Shown here in pieces: positions 9,205-16,808 of a stretch of DNA of 58,311 nt (position 1 is its first letter; each line of letters opens with the position of its first letter). The DNA lies in the IMG/VR virus record IMGVR_UViG_3300045742_000023, positions 1-58,311 of that record; one strand, written 5' to 3'. A program made the position numbers and the translations under genes. The stretch comes from a virus. Below the pieces are notes generated by a model. The model made no database searches. It saw only the letters and a list, made by a program, of their open reading frames with translations, and was not told the DNA's origin.

Positions 9205-9637
9205 TTATCCATTCCTCAGGTACTTGTTTACCTATAGCGTATTTGATTCCTCGTCTCTCGCACCATGCGGAGTAACGGGTTTTACTATTCTTTGATATGA
9301 GATTATCTTGTTCGAACAGCAGTCTTATATCTAGATCAGGGTGCTGCTCAATAACCTCACTCATCTTTCTTCTATCAGCCGCAGTCCATAGACCTTTAAT
9401 CTCTACGATTAGTTCCCCTATACATAGGTCAGGAGTGTATCTTCTAGTCTTTGCTGGCTCTACGAATATGATAGTCTTTGCTTCGTACTCAAATTTAATC
9501 TTTCGTTTCTTTAAGTCTTGGGCTACATCAGCCTCTAGCCATGAACGATACGGAGGGGGTGGAGCTAGTCTCTTTCCCCTACGCTCTTCAAGGGGTAGGT
9601 ACTTCTTCGCCTGCTTCCCGTAGCGCTTTCTCGGCAT
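9191..9637 (-). CDS. T7-type endonuclease I (Holliday junction resolvase)
   Basis: A 148-residue basic protein matching the size of T7 gp3. It has YRSWLE (about 31-36, first acidic residue), YTPDLCI (about 67-73) and IVEIKG (about 77-82), the PD-(D/E)xK core of phage endonuclease I. It cleaves branched DNA before packaging and can help degrade host DNA. GGGAGGT precedes the ATG. It overlaps the exonuclease gene upstream by 50 bases and the HD gene downstream by 14. Confidence 0.88.
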   Translation of the reverse strand: MPRKRYGKQAKKYLPLEERRGKRLAPPPPYRSWLEADVAQDLKKRKIKFEYEAKTIIFVEPAKTRRYTPDLCIGELIVEIKGLWTAADRRKMSEVIEQHPDLDIRLLFEQDNLISKNSKTRYSAWCERRGIKYAIGKQVPEEWINEYK

Positions 9638-10508
9638 GTTGACCTCCCATAGTTATTAGTATTTGTACCTCATCAACGATATCCTCCAGCGTAGCGTTAA
9701 CTACACGACCATCCCAAGCAGTGTACCTGTACTTACCCTCTACTAACTCCATATCAGTTGGTTTAGGTAGGTCAGAGTTTAGGTACTCAGCCCACTTAGC
9801 CTCACATACTTCTCTTAGCACTTCCTCTGTAGGGTTTACAAGAGAGAGTATTTTCTTGGCTGTCACGGGACCGCATCTGTGGATGCCCGGTATGTTGTCT
9901 ACGCTTAGGTCGCCGGTCAGTACTTGCTGGTACTTTTTCTGTATGCCTACCTCTGGCGTAACTAGAAACTTTTTCTTAGTCACCCAATTGAAGTGCTTAC
10001 CGGGAACCTGTAGCAGGTCCTTGTCTACTGTTACTATTACAGTGCTGTCATTCTGTGCTAAGGCCAGAGCATCATCTGCCTCTACACTAGTAAACACCTG
10101 CGCACCTTTTTGGTCTATCAGATACTTCCTCATATCAGCGTAGTGTACTGGCTTAACTGCATCTTTACGATTGCCTTTATACTCCAGCATGGTTGCTATG
10201 TTATGACGAAAGCACTGACCCTCGCTTAAGAATACCAGAGGGTTAGAGTCTCCTGTTATCTCTCCTATATAGCTCAGGGAAGTATTCAGGTTTGTTAGTG
10301 CGTGGTTAAGGGGACTGACTTCCTTCTCCCGTACTACCTCAAACCCCTCAGGATTCTCTTGCTTACTTAAGAACTCTTTTACCTCCTTGTTTACGTAGGA
10401 CTGGAAGGTGGGAATACCCACCTCCCTATCCACTACAGTATACAGAGTTTTCTCAGCCGCAAAGCCACAGCGGTAGACTAATACATCTCCATCTACTAAC
10501 GCTCTCAT
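9588..10508 (-). CDS. 5'-3' exonuclease / flap endonuclease (FEN family)
   Basis: A 306-residue protein. It has DGD at residues 7-9, EADDALA near 141-147, VDKDLLQ near 158-164 and the helix-3-turn-helix GDLSVDNIPGIHRCG near 198-212, which are the metal and DNA-binding motifs of the T5 D15/T7 gp6 group. It removes RNA primers and flaps during replication and recombination. The family A polymerase in this genome lacks its own 5' nuclease domain, so this gene supplies that activity separately. Its ATG overlaps the preceding microORF stop (TAATG). Confidence 0.92.
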   Translation of the reverse strand: MRALVDGDVLVYRCGFAAEKTLYTVVDREVGIPTFQSYVNKEVKEFLSKQENPEGFEVVREKEVSPLNHALTNLNTSLSYIGEITGDSNPLVFLSEGQCFRHNIATMLEYKGNRKDAVKPVHYADMRKYLIDQKGAQVFTSVEADDALALAQNDSTVIVTVDKDLLQVPGKHFNWVTKKKFLVTPEVGIQKKYQQVLTGDLSVDNIPGIHRCGPVTAKKILSLVNPTEEVLREVCEAKWAEYLNSDLPKPTDMELVEGKYRYTAWDGRVVNATLEDIVDEVQILITMGGQHAEKALREAGEEVPTP

Positions 10509-10600
10509 TACGGTCTCCTGTCTCTGCTCATATCTTTAATCATCAACCATATAATTAGGATTGGTATTCCTATCGCGGTTGCCTTCCACACCCAGTCCAT
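10508..10600 (-). CDS. 30-residue single-span membrane miniprotein
   Basis: The ORF from ATG 10600 encodes 30 residues: a hydrophobic span (ATAIGIPILIIWLMI) followed by a charged tail (KDMSRDRRP). It begins one base after the upstream stop and ends in a TAATG overlap with the exonuclease gene, so it fills the gap exactly. I see no strong ribosome site of its own; coupling to the upstream gene would be needed. A real gene is plausible but unproven. Confidence 0.45.
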   Translation of the reverse strand: MDWVWKATAIGIPILIIWLMIKDMSRDRRP

Positions 10601-10601
10601 A

Positions 10602-10931
10602 TCAGTGAGTGCTTTGACGTGCTTCGGCATCCGGGAAGTCAAGCGTTGTTTGCTCCAACGTCCCTTCGATTTGCTTTGCCATTAAGTCTGACAAGGCTGA
10701 TACCCAATCACGTGCGGCTTGGTACTGCCGCGTTTCTACTTCCATCAGGTTAGTGGTACGATTGAAGACACCATACACGGGGATGGGTACCCCGTCCAGT
10801 ACCTTAATAACCGGGGCTACCCGATAGAAAGGACTAGAGATATCTTCAATAGTCTCACCAAACTTAATGTCGTCCATCTGTGAGGACAGGCTATCTTCTA
10901 CATACTGCACGAACTCTTTACTAAACTTCAT
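10602..10931 (-). CDS. Hypothetical protein
   Basis: A 109-residue soluble acidic protein preceded by AGGAGAATGTA. It has an N-terminal helix (VQYVEDSLSSQMDDI) and a central beta-rich part. No motif is recognised. It lies between the SSB-like gene and the exonuclease, and its leader carries the folded element at 10951-11017. Confidence 0.65.
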   Translation of the reverse strand: MKFSKEFVQYVEDSLSSQMDDIKFGETIEDISSPFYRVAPVIKVLDGVPIPVYGVFNRTTNLMEVETRQYQAARDWVSALSDLMAKQIEGTLEQTTLDFPDAEARQSTH

Positions 10932-10950
10932 TACATTCTCCTGTAAGGGT

Positions 10951-11017
10951 GGGCGGACAGATCGCTCTGTTTAGATGCGCCGACCGGGAATCCCCAATCC
11001 TGTCCGCATCTCCGCCC
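10951..11017 (-). other. Structured leader with competing stems
   Basis: Three perfect inverted pairings share bases: 10953-10960 with 11000-11007 (GCGGACAG/CTGTCCGC), 10951-10957 with 11011-11017 (GGGCGGA/TCCGCCC), and 10973-10979 with 11005-11011 (AGATGCG/CGCATCT). They cannot all form at once. The element lies in the gap between the 59-residue gene and the 109-residue gene, about 20 bases before the latter's start on the minus strand. It could act as an attenuator, an RNA switch or a processing site. No poly-T follows, so it is not a classical terminator. Confidence 0.45.
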
Positions 11018-11026
11018 ATTGTTATA

Positions 11027-11206
11027 TTAACTTGCGCTTCGTTGGCGCATCAAGGTTTTCTTAAGCCTTTGATAGTGGCTTCGTTGACACTGCGGGGCTA
11101 GCATGATTACTCCGTTAGCACCCTGAGTGTAGAGAGGATCGGTACTCGCAAACGAGTACCTCTCCTTTACGTACTGCCTAATAGACTTAGCTAACTTGCC
11201 TCTCAT
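11027..11206 (-). CDS. 59-residue basic hypothetical protein
   Basis: The ORF starts at ATG 11206, overlapping the upstream TAA (TAATG), with GGAGG five bases before it. The product is 59 residues and highly basic, beginning MRGKLAKSIRQYVKERY and ending in a Lys/Arg cluster (YQRLKKTLMRQRS). The ribosome site and exact junction make it a convincing gene. Nucleic-acid binding is suggested by charge only. Confidence 0.7.
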   Translation of the reverse strand: MRGKLAKSIRQYVKERYSFASTDPLYTQGANGVIMLAPQCQRSHYQRLKKTLMRQRSAS

Positions 11207-11694
11207 TATGCCTCCATTGGATCGTAATCATCCCCCGGTCCCGGTGCATCATCGTCCTGTACTGCTGAGACGAAAGGCTCAGGGTTGATACAGTTCTTGT
11301 AAATCTTGAGAGTCAATTCATCTAGCAACGCTGCTGCATTATCGAATGCCTTGCCTTTAGCCCCAAGCGTAACAGCGTCTGCTTGGATAAGGCTACCTAA
11401 CAGGGTAGCAGCTACCTTATAGCAGGACTGTACCACGATGCTGCTTTGCCGTGCATCCCCTGTCAAGGTTGCTGCTGTGCTAGCAGAACTAGCAGCCTGA
11501 GCTGGTGGAGCAGTTGGCTTAACCGCACCTGCGTTCCAGTACTTGCCTTTCTGCGTAGCCTCAAACTCTACGTACTGTCCCTCTAGGCTACTGTAATCAT
11601 CTTTGTATGTACCATACCAAGTATCATTCACGTTAATAGAGTGAATGTTATTATCATTTCGGTACGCTTTTGTTAATACGCCTTGAACTTTCAT
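11206..11694 (-). CDS. Candidate single-stranded DNA-binding protein
   Basis: A 162-residue protein directly downstream of DNA polymerase with a 4-base overlap. The first ~55 residues look like a beta-rich OB-type fold (GVLTKAYRND..., YVEFEATQKGKYWNAG). An Ala/Ser/Pro linker follows, then a helical part. The tail is acidic (QDDDAPGPGDDYDPMEA), like the tails of T7 gp2.5 and bacterial SSB that recruit polymerase and helicase. Assignment rests on position, tail and predicted fold, not on a recognised family signature. A generic replication accessory protein is the alternative. Confidence 0.55.
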   Translation of the reverse strand: MKVQGVLTKAYRNDNNIHSINVNDTWYGTYKDDYSSLEGQYVEFEATQKGKYWNAGAVKPTAPPAQAASSASTAATLTGDARQSSIVVQSCYKVAATLLGSLIQADAVTLGAKGKAFDNAAALLDELTLKIYKNCINPEPFVSAVQDDDAPGPGDDYDPMEA

Positions 11695-13583
11695 TCCTTC
11701 CTTTCTCCTGTTTTATCGAATGGGGTTGGGATAGATACTTTAATCTCGTCCTCCCCTTCGGGTAGTTCCCCCCAATATTTTCCAATGGTAATACCAACGC
11801 CAAGGGGGACTGAAAACTGCACGTCGTATACCTTATCTAAGTAGCTATACACATCATGTGATAGCGATTGAATCATTACATCTTTGTACAACTGAACTTC
11901 TTCCGGGTGTATCTCTGCTTCCAGAGAATCATGCACTGTGTTTACTAAGAACGTCTGTGCTCCCCGTAATCTGTACCAAGCATACGCAAGTCCTATTGGG
12001 ATAATGTCAGCGGTTGCAAAACTTTGTATTGGTATATTAAATACCTTGGTCCGCACATTTAAATATCCTGTGTGACTTACACGGGCCTCTGGGTAGTAGA
12101 AGGTCATGCCCCACTCAGTAGTAAACTGTTTATTGTTACCTACCTGAATGCACCATGACTCCTGCGTATCCTTCAATGAGGAGTACTTCTCCCCAAAGGC
12201 TTCGTAGTATGCCTTCTCTGCGTCTGTTCCTGATCTACCTCCGTATAGTGGTTTAAATGTATGTGCCTTTGCCGTGGTTCTAGTTATATCCTTACCACCG
12301 TGGGCAGAAATAACCTCTTGTGTATATAGATGGACATCATATCCTTCTAAAAGTTCCCGTCTAATTACATCATCGTCACCTATATGTCCGGCTACCCGGA
12401 ACTCTAGCTGTGCTCCATCGGCTTCGCCTATAAGCCAGCCCTCATTGCGCGGAGAGAACAATCTCTTGTACGCCCTTGGCAAGTTATGGAACTGGCATCC
12501 CTTCTCAGCATCGAACATCTTGTAATAAACTGAGCGTCCAGAGGAGGCTAGTCTATGGGTGACAGCACGCCCCTGTCTAAGTTCCGCATAGATAATACCG
12601 TCCTGTTCCCTACAAGCACCTACAAACATAGACAAGTTCTTATCTAGAGCAGCGGACAACTGTCCCTGTCTCTTCTTGAGTTTAATAAACTCTCTCTGCT
12701 TGTCTGTTGTAGGATTCAGGGATAGCAGGGTAGCCTCATCTGTCTTAGGCATACCGTCCGGGAATTGTTTATTAGGCTTGTTCCTGATAAAGTTCCCGCG
12801 CCTGTCCTTAGCCTCAGCAAATCCTAACTCTCCGTACACGAAGGTAGCTACCTGTGGAGGTGACTTCGGGTTGATACCACCAGTCAATATGTCCAGCTTG
12901 TCTCTAACTTCTATGTACCTAGCGAGAGTCTTGTTGTACTCTTCCTCTACCCTAGCTGCGTCAAGATGTAGTCCGTTTCTTTCTATATCCGCCAGAGGCG
13001 GTATGACTATACATCTAGTGAACACGATGGGTAGTAGTCTAGTATCCTCCATCTCTGACAACTGTGCGTAGAAAAGTTCCTCAGTCTTTGCTACGTCTAA
13101 GTCGCAGTACTTCAACAAAAGGCTACGAGGTATGTCAGAAGGACAGACACCAGCGTTTATTAAATTACTAACCACGCTCAGCTTACCGGGAAGGTTGCGC
13201 CTATTCATACATTCCTCTAGGCTAAGTCTCCACCGTCTGTTCCCCGCTATAACCCACTCTGCTGCGAAGGTGCAGTAGACTAGGACTGTGCCTATGTCTA
13301 GCCCACATCTATGTAGCCACTGCAATTCAAACTTTGCGTTGTGTGCTACAAGGAAGTCTGCTTCTCTGCAAGCCTTGACTAACTCAGCCTGATCGAACTC
13401 TCCCCCCCAACAGTAGTGCTTAGTGCCCCGGAACTTCCAGCAGGACAAGACAACTCGGTTATCCTCTACTAGAGCGCTACCATGCTCTATGTTGGTAGTC
13501 TCAAAGTCTAGGAACAGAGGTTCTCCTGTCCTGTATATCTCTGGGTCTGGTCGTTCTAACCACGGTGGTAGGTAAGTACTCAT
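11691..13583 (-). CDS. Family A DNA polymerase with 3'-5' exonuclease domain
   Basis: A 630-residue replicative polymerase. The N-terminal proofreading domain shows LDFETT (25-30, Asp and Glu) and VAHNAKFE (near 95). The palm motifs are EADGAQLEFRV (about 387-397, motif A), RTTAKAHTFKPLYGG (about 432-446, motif B) and VNTVHDSLEAEI (about 545-556, motif C with HD). No 5' nuclease domain is present. It fits the size range of T7-like phage polymerases but lacks an obvious thioredoxin-binding insert. It starts in a 4-base overlap with the phosphoesterase gene. Confidence 0.95.
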   Translation of the reverse strand: MSTYLPPWLERPDPEIYRTGEPLFLDFETTNIEHGSALVEDNRVVLSCWKFRGTKHYCWGGEFDQAELVKACREADFLVAHNAKFELQWLHRCGLDIGTVLVYCTFAAEWVIAGNRRWRLSLEECMNRRNLPGKLSVVSNLINAGVCPSDIPRSLLLKYCDLDVAKTEELFYAQLSEMEDTRLLPIVFTRCIVIPPLADIERNGLHLDAARVEEEYNKTLARYIEVRDKLDILTGGINPKSPPQVATFVYGELGFAEAKDRRGNFIRNKPNKQFPDGMPKTDEATLLSLNPTTDKQREFIKLKKRQGQLSAALDKNLSMFVGACREQDGIIYAELRQGRAVTHRLASSGRSVYYKMFDAEKGCQFHNLPRAYKRLFSPRNEGWLIGEADGAQLEFRVAGHIGDDDVIRRELLEGYDVHLYTQEVISAHGGKDITRTTAKAHTFKPLYGGRSGTDAEKAYYEAFGEKYSSLKDTQESWCIQVGNNKQFTTEWGMTFYYPEARVSHTGYLNVRTKVFNIPIQSFATADIIPIGLAYAWYRLRGAQTFLVNTVHDSLEAEIHPEEVQLYKDVMIQSLSHDVYSYLDKVYDVQFSVPLGVGITIGKYWGELPEGEDEIKVSIPTPFDKTGERKE

Positions 13584-14092
13584 AAGCCCACCTTAATGCC
13601 TCTACTAGAGAAGGTATCAAGTACCTCATCCAGTCTCCTAGGAATACCACCAACACTCTCTACGCAAGCGTTGTAGTAGCGCGGGTCAGGGATACTCTGC
13701 TTGTGTACATGCCCGTGTACGTTAACTCTGCCCCTCAATTCTAGTTCATGGATAGGAGCATGTGATAACCACATACTTTTATATGCCCACAAACCGGGAC
13801 GAATAACATTAAACACTTCTCTGTATACATCCAAAGAGTATCCGTCGTGGTTGCCCATGATAAGATGCTTTGAGCCGGGCCAATTCTTCATACGTAACAG
13901 AGCCTCCCTCTTCCACGCTACGTCCCCTAGCACCCATACCACGGAATTACCCCGAACTACTGAACGCCAGTTATCCTCAAGCCATGCGTCGTGCTCCTCT
14001 ATTGATTCTCCTTTCCTTACGTCACCCGACCAAGCTAGTAAATTCTTATGGCCAAGATGTAGGTCGGAGATAAAGAATATATTAGTGCTCAT
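13580..14092 (-). CDS. Calcineurin-like metallophosphoesterase
   Basis: A 170-residue protein with the complete metallophosphoesterase motif set: DLHLGH (10-15), GDV (about 57), GNHD (about 79-82), SHAP (about 110) and HGHVH (about 124-128). Similar short phage proteins are annotated as phosphoesterases or possible 2',3'-cyclic phosphatases. The substrate is unknown. It overlaps both the helicase and polymerase genes, so it belongs to the replication operon. Confidence 0.88.
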   Translation of the reverse strand: MSTNIFFISDLHLGHKNLLAWSGDVRKGESIEEHDAWLEDNWRSVVRGNSVVWVLGDVAWKREALLRMKNWPGSKHLIMGNHDGYSLDVYREVFNVIRPGLWAYKSMWLSHAPIHELELRGRVNVHGHVHKQSIPDPRYYNACVESVGGIPRRLDEVLDTFSSRGIKVGL

Positions 14093-15296
14093 AACTCATA
14101 ACCCTTGACAGATTCCTGTCTACCATTACCGTAAAGCTATCATGATTACCTCCCCGTTTATTCTTAGCTAACGTAAGCATACGCAGGTTCCTTAGTTCGT
14201 AGTCTTCATTACTACCCGCCATGATGATAACGTCACATGCTCCGGGTATACCTGTGTTACTACCATCTATATCCCCATCGTTTAGAATCAGTTTGTTGCG
14301 ACCTGAGTCGCCTACCTGAGTCATTGCAATGCTAACGCAGTTATGTCTACGGGCTACGTTGCGTAACTCTCTAGCCACCAACTCCAGTCGTTGTGTGTTT
14401 GTCTCTGCTTTGTTGGCAGTGATGTTACGCATCTGGTCTACAATCAGGATATCAGGTTCATGCTTTCGTACTAACGCTTCCACTTCGTACATAGTACCGG
14501 GGCTTAGTCCTACGAATACGCAATTGCTATACCCTTTAGCGCGTGCTATCTCAAGCGCCTGTTCCTTATTAGCAAACAACTGATCTTCATTCATACCTGA
14601 CAATGAGGACAGCAGTCTTAAGATAAGGTCAGGTACGGGGTCTTCGTTTCCTATGTATAGTACCTTTGCTCCCTGCATTAGCAGGCCTGCCGCTATGTTA
14701 ATTCCTAGTAGTGTCTTGCCTCTCTCAGGCCTTGCTCCTATAATCACAGAGTGCCCCGGCCTCAGCCCACCACGAATCCTTTTGCTTAGTTCTCGTGGAG
14801 GTAGGTGCCACGCACCGTCCTCTTCGAATCTATTCTCTAACGCCTCTAGTCCTACATCGCAGTATTCCTCCTCAACAGTATCCTCCAGTACGGACGCTTC
14901 CGCTAGGTCAGCGTACTCCTGTAGGTACAGGTTTATTCTGTTATCGTCTTGTGCTAGTAGAGCATCTGCTAGATCAGTACCTATCAACGCTCTCTTGTGT
15001 GCCAACACTTCGGCAACTGCGTTGACTGACGAACTATCTATCGACAGTATCTCTACTACCAAAGACTCGGCTTTATCTAGATGCTTGGGAACATCCTTGA
15101 ACTTACGCTGTAGAGCAGCCTTGAAGATATCAATGTCTACTGAGTTAGCCTCAGCATCACGATGATAGTACGACTCAATTGCTCCTAGCAAAGCTGAGCC
15201 GATAGGCGACCAGCTCTTTTTATCCAGATGATTCACGCAAGCATCGAAGTCTTTTCTGTCTTTCAGAAAAGCAGCGAGTACTTTTGCTTCGAACAT
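14082..15296 (-). CDS. DnaB-like replicative helicase
   Basis: A 404-residue protein. Residues 1-150 are a helical N-terminal domain. The RecA-type motor has Walker A GARPERGKT (about 181-189), Walker B ILIVDQM (about 281-287) and a sensor segment SIAMTQVGDSG. It lacks a fused primase; a separate primase gene lies upstream. It would unwind DNA at the fork as a hexamer. AAAGGAAAG precedes the ATG. A hairpin and a promoter-like element lie in its 283-base leader region. Confidence 0.9.
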   Translation of the reverse strand: MFEAKVLAAFLKDRKDFDACVNHLDKKSWSPIGSALLGAIESYYHRDAEANSVDIDIFKAALQRKFKDVPKHLDKAESLVVEILSIDSSSVNAVAEVLAHKRALIGTDLADALLAQDDNRINLYLQEYADLAEASVLEDTVEEEYCDVGLEALENRFEEDGAWHLPPRELSKRIRGGLRPGHSVIIGARPERGKTLLGINIAAGLLMQGAKVLYIGNEDPVPDLILRLLSSLSGMNEDQLFANKEQALEIARAKGYSNCVFVGLSPGTMYEVEALVRKHEPDILIVDQMRNITANKAETNTQRLELVARELRNVARRHNCVSIAMTQVGDSGRNKLILNDGDIDGSNTGIPGACDVIIMAGSNEDYELRNLRMLTLAKNKRGGNHDSFTVMVDRNLSRVMSYEH

Positions 15297-15331
15297 TTAC
15301 TTTCCTTTTATAGTTATAGCTTAGTTAGAAA

Positions 15332-15349
15332 GGGGGCCTAGAGGCCCCC
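15332..15349 (-). terminator. GC hairpin in helicase leader, terminator or attenuator
   Basis: The sequence GGGGGCCTAGAGGCCCCC forms an 8-bp stem with a 2-base gap, more realistically 7 bp with a TAGA loop. On the minus strand it is followed by TTTCT, a short T-rich run, and then the helicase start 36 bases on. It would weakly stop read-through from the primase operon, or attenuate the helicase transcript. Confidence 0.55.
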
Positions 15350-15392
15350 ATTAACTTAGCTATTGCGTATCGAATTAACTTTAACTGTAGCT

Positions 15393-15442
15393 AGTTAGAT
15401 ACGGACACCGCTGTTTAGTTCTTATCTTTACATACCTTTACA
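15393..15442 (-). promoter_or_regulatory. Phage promoter-like element (minus copy)
   Basis: On the minus strand two TGTAAAG repeats start at 15442 and 15432, ten bases apart. GAACTA (15421-15416) follows, then exactly 17 bases, then CTAACT (15398-15393). The same order and 17-base spacing occur at 27437-27509 and 28657-28707 on the plus strand. It points toward the helicase gene. It is interpreted as a promoter with activator sites; no experimental support is available. Confidence 0.55.
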
Positions 15443-15579
15443 CTGATGGTAAAGAGGGGGTATGGTGCGGTTATCGTAGACTTACTCTGTAAATTTAGGT
15501 CAAGGAAAATCTCCTTACCTACATTAACATTACATCATATGTATAGAAAATCTTACCTATCTTTACACAACTTTTCATA

Positions 15580-16401
15580 TCAATTTTCTCCTAGGAAGGT
15601 GCTAACTATAGCCCTAGCCTCCTTGTTGGGTGTGTCCTTGATATCCTTCCTCAACCTCAGGACACGGCAGGTTCCAAACCTACTACCGTACCTACGCTGG
15701 TACGTAATAGCAGTAGCAGTAGCATCGGCATCCAGTGCTAGTACAAGGTGACGGGTAGCTCCAGCCAATTCCTGTATACGCTTCTCGTTGAGATGCGTAC
15801 CGTTCAAAGATACTGCGTGATACCCTAGCTGGAACAAGGCGATAGCTGATAGAGGGTCTTCCACTACAATCACAACATCCCTCCCATACACATCAGCTAG
15901 AGCAGAACCAAAGTACCAACTCATACCAGTGCTGTCCTTAATCAAAGTAGTATAGGATTTACTCTGACCGGGGCTAGGGCAGACAGGTTTACTGATAAAC
16001 CCTTCGATAGTAAGACGATCCCTACTGTACATGGGTAGTACCAAAACGCTACTATTCCCCGACGTACCCACAGCCTGCTTAATTAGATCACGTATAAGCT
16101 CGTGATTGAACTTATACTCGTACGCATCATTCAACCACGTCTTTACTGGATTGCATAACGCCATCATAGCAGGCCCGTCGCTGAACGTACGTACCTTAAC
16201 TGGCGCGTCACCAGCAGACTCCACTGGTACAGTCTCGATGGGACAACTGTTACGATGGCAGGTAGCTAATACCTTACCATCATTACCTGTCCAGAATACT
16301 AGCGACTGCTCCGTACTGTCACCTCCTTTGCATACGGGGCAGACTGTTCTATAGGGGACAGGATTATCCCCCAAGGCTTGGGCTAGTAATGCTCGGCTCA
16401 T
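15580..16401 (-). CDS. DNA primase (zinc finger plus Toprim)
   Basis: A 273-residue protein. CPVCKGGD near residues 21-28 and CHRNSC near 48-53 form the zinc site that reads template DNA. The Toprim core has VVIVVEDPLSAIAL (about 172-185, Glu) and LVLALDADATAT (about 218-229, Asp-x-Asp). No helicase domain is fused; DnaB-like helicase is the next gene. GAGGAGGAGGAATC precedes the ATG, and it overlaps the small cysteine-rich gene by 4 bases. It makes RNA primers at the fork. Confidence 0.9.
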   Translation of the reverse strand: MSRALLAQALGDNPVPYRTVCPVCKGGDSTEQSLVFWTGNDGKVLATCHRNSCPIETVPVESAGDAPVKVRTFSDGPAMMALCNPVKTWLNDAYEYKFNHELIRDLIKQAVGTSGNSSVLVLPMYSRDRLTIEGFISKPVCPSPGQSKSYTTLIKDSTGMSWYFGSALADVYGRDVVIVVEDPLSAIALFQLGYHAVSLNGTHLNEKRIQELAGATRHLVLALDADATATAITYQRRYGSRFGTCRVLRLRKDIKDTPNKEARAIVSTFLGEN

Positions 16402-16607
16402 GATTCCTCCTCCTCTTTAAACTTCTCCGCCTCCATCCTCACAATCTGCTCGTTGTACTCGATTAGCAATCTCTTCAACGCTAGATTAGAGGACTCCAAC
16501 TCCGCAAGTTTGCAATGCAAGCACTCAAAATCCCCGCTTTCGTCTTGGTGCTCGCAGTTGCAGCAGCAATAGCCGCCGGTTTCTTCTTTGGCGCATTGTT
16601 TACTCAT
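16398..16607 (-). CDS. Small cysteine-rich protein with coiled-coil
   Basis: A 69-residue protein. Residues 6-33 contain eight cysteines (GYCCCNCEHQ, FECLHCK), and residues 33-66 form a Leu/Glu heptad-like helix. AGGAGAAAGTGAA precedes the ATG and the gene is coupled to primase. It could be a zinc-binding partner of primase or helicase, but that is inference from location. Confidence 0.65.
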   Translation of the reverse strand: MSKQCAKEETGGYCCCNCEHQDESGDFECLHCKLAELESSNLALKRLLIEYNEQIVRMEAEKFKEEEES

Positions 16608-16688
16608 TTCACTTTCTCCTATAAGTTCATTTATATAACGTAAAAGCTATTAATTAGTCAGTGCTTTATAACCCAAAGGTTATTTATC

Positions 16689-16808
16689 TCACTTCCTCCT
16701 TAGTGTAGTTACTATAATGTTAACTATCATTGCACCTAACAGGGCTATAAATAATCCGACTATGATATACTCGGATAAGTTCCATGCCCATAGCATATAC
16801 TTAGTCAT
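16689..16808 (-). CDS. 39-residue single-span membrane miniprotein
   Basis: The ORF from ATG 16808 sits in an ATGA overlap with the ATP-grasp stop, with GGAGGTGATC just upstream, an excellent ribosome site inside the upstream gene. The product has one hydrophobic span (IIVGLFIALLGAMIVNIIV) and ends in LRRK. A single-span topology with a cytoplasmic basic tail is likely. Function unknown; inner-membrane effectors of this size are common in early phage regions. Confidence 0.7.
   Translation of the reverse strand: MTKYMLWAWNLSEYIIVGLFIALLGAMIVNIIVTTLRRK

Larger units (their letters stand above)
15297..15579. other. Non-coding region between primase and helicase; candidate origin/control region
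   Basis: 283 bases without a convincing gene, AT-rich compared with its flanks. It holds a GC-rich hairpin (15332-15349), a promoter-like element on the minus strand (15393-15442), a second, degenerate TGTAAAG pair at 15551-15567 and AT stretches around 15520-15545. A position inside the replication module with phased repeats is compatible with a replication origin, a middle promoter, or both. The choice cannot be made from sequence alone. Confidence 0.5.

Noticed and set aside
15446-15751. 101-codon plus-strand ORF
   Set aside because: Runs against the primase gene and through the promoter-like region; no ribosome site.
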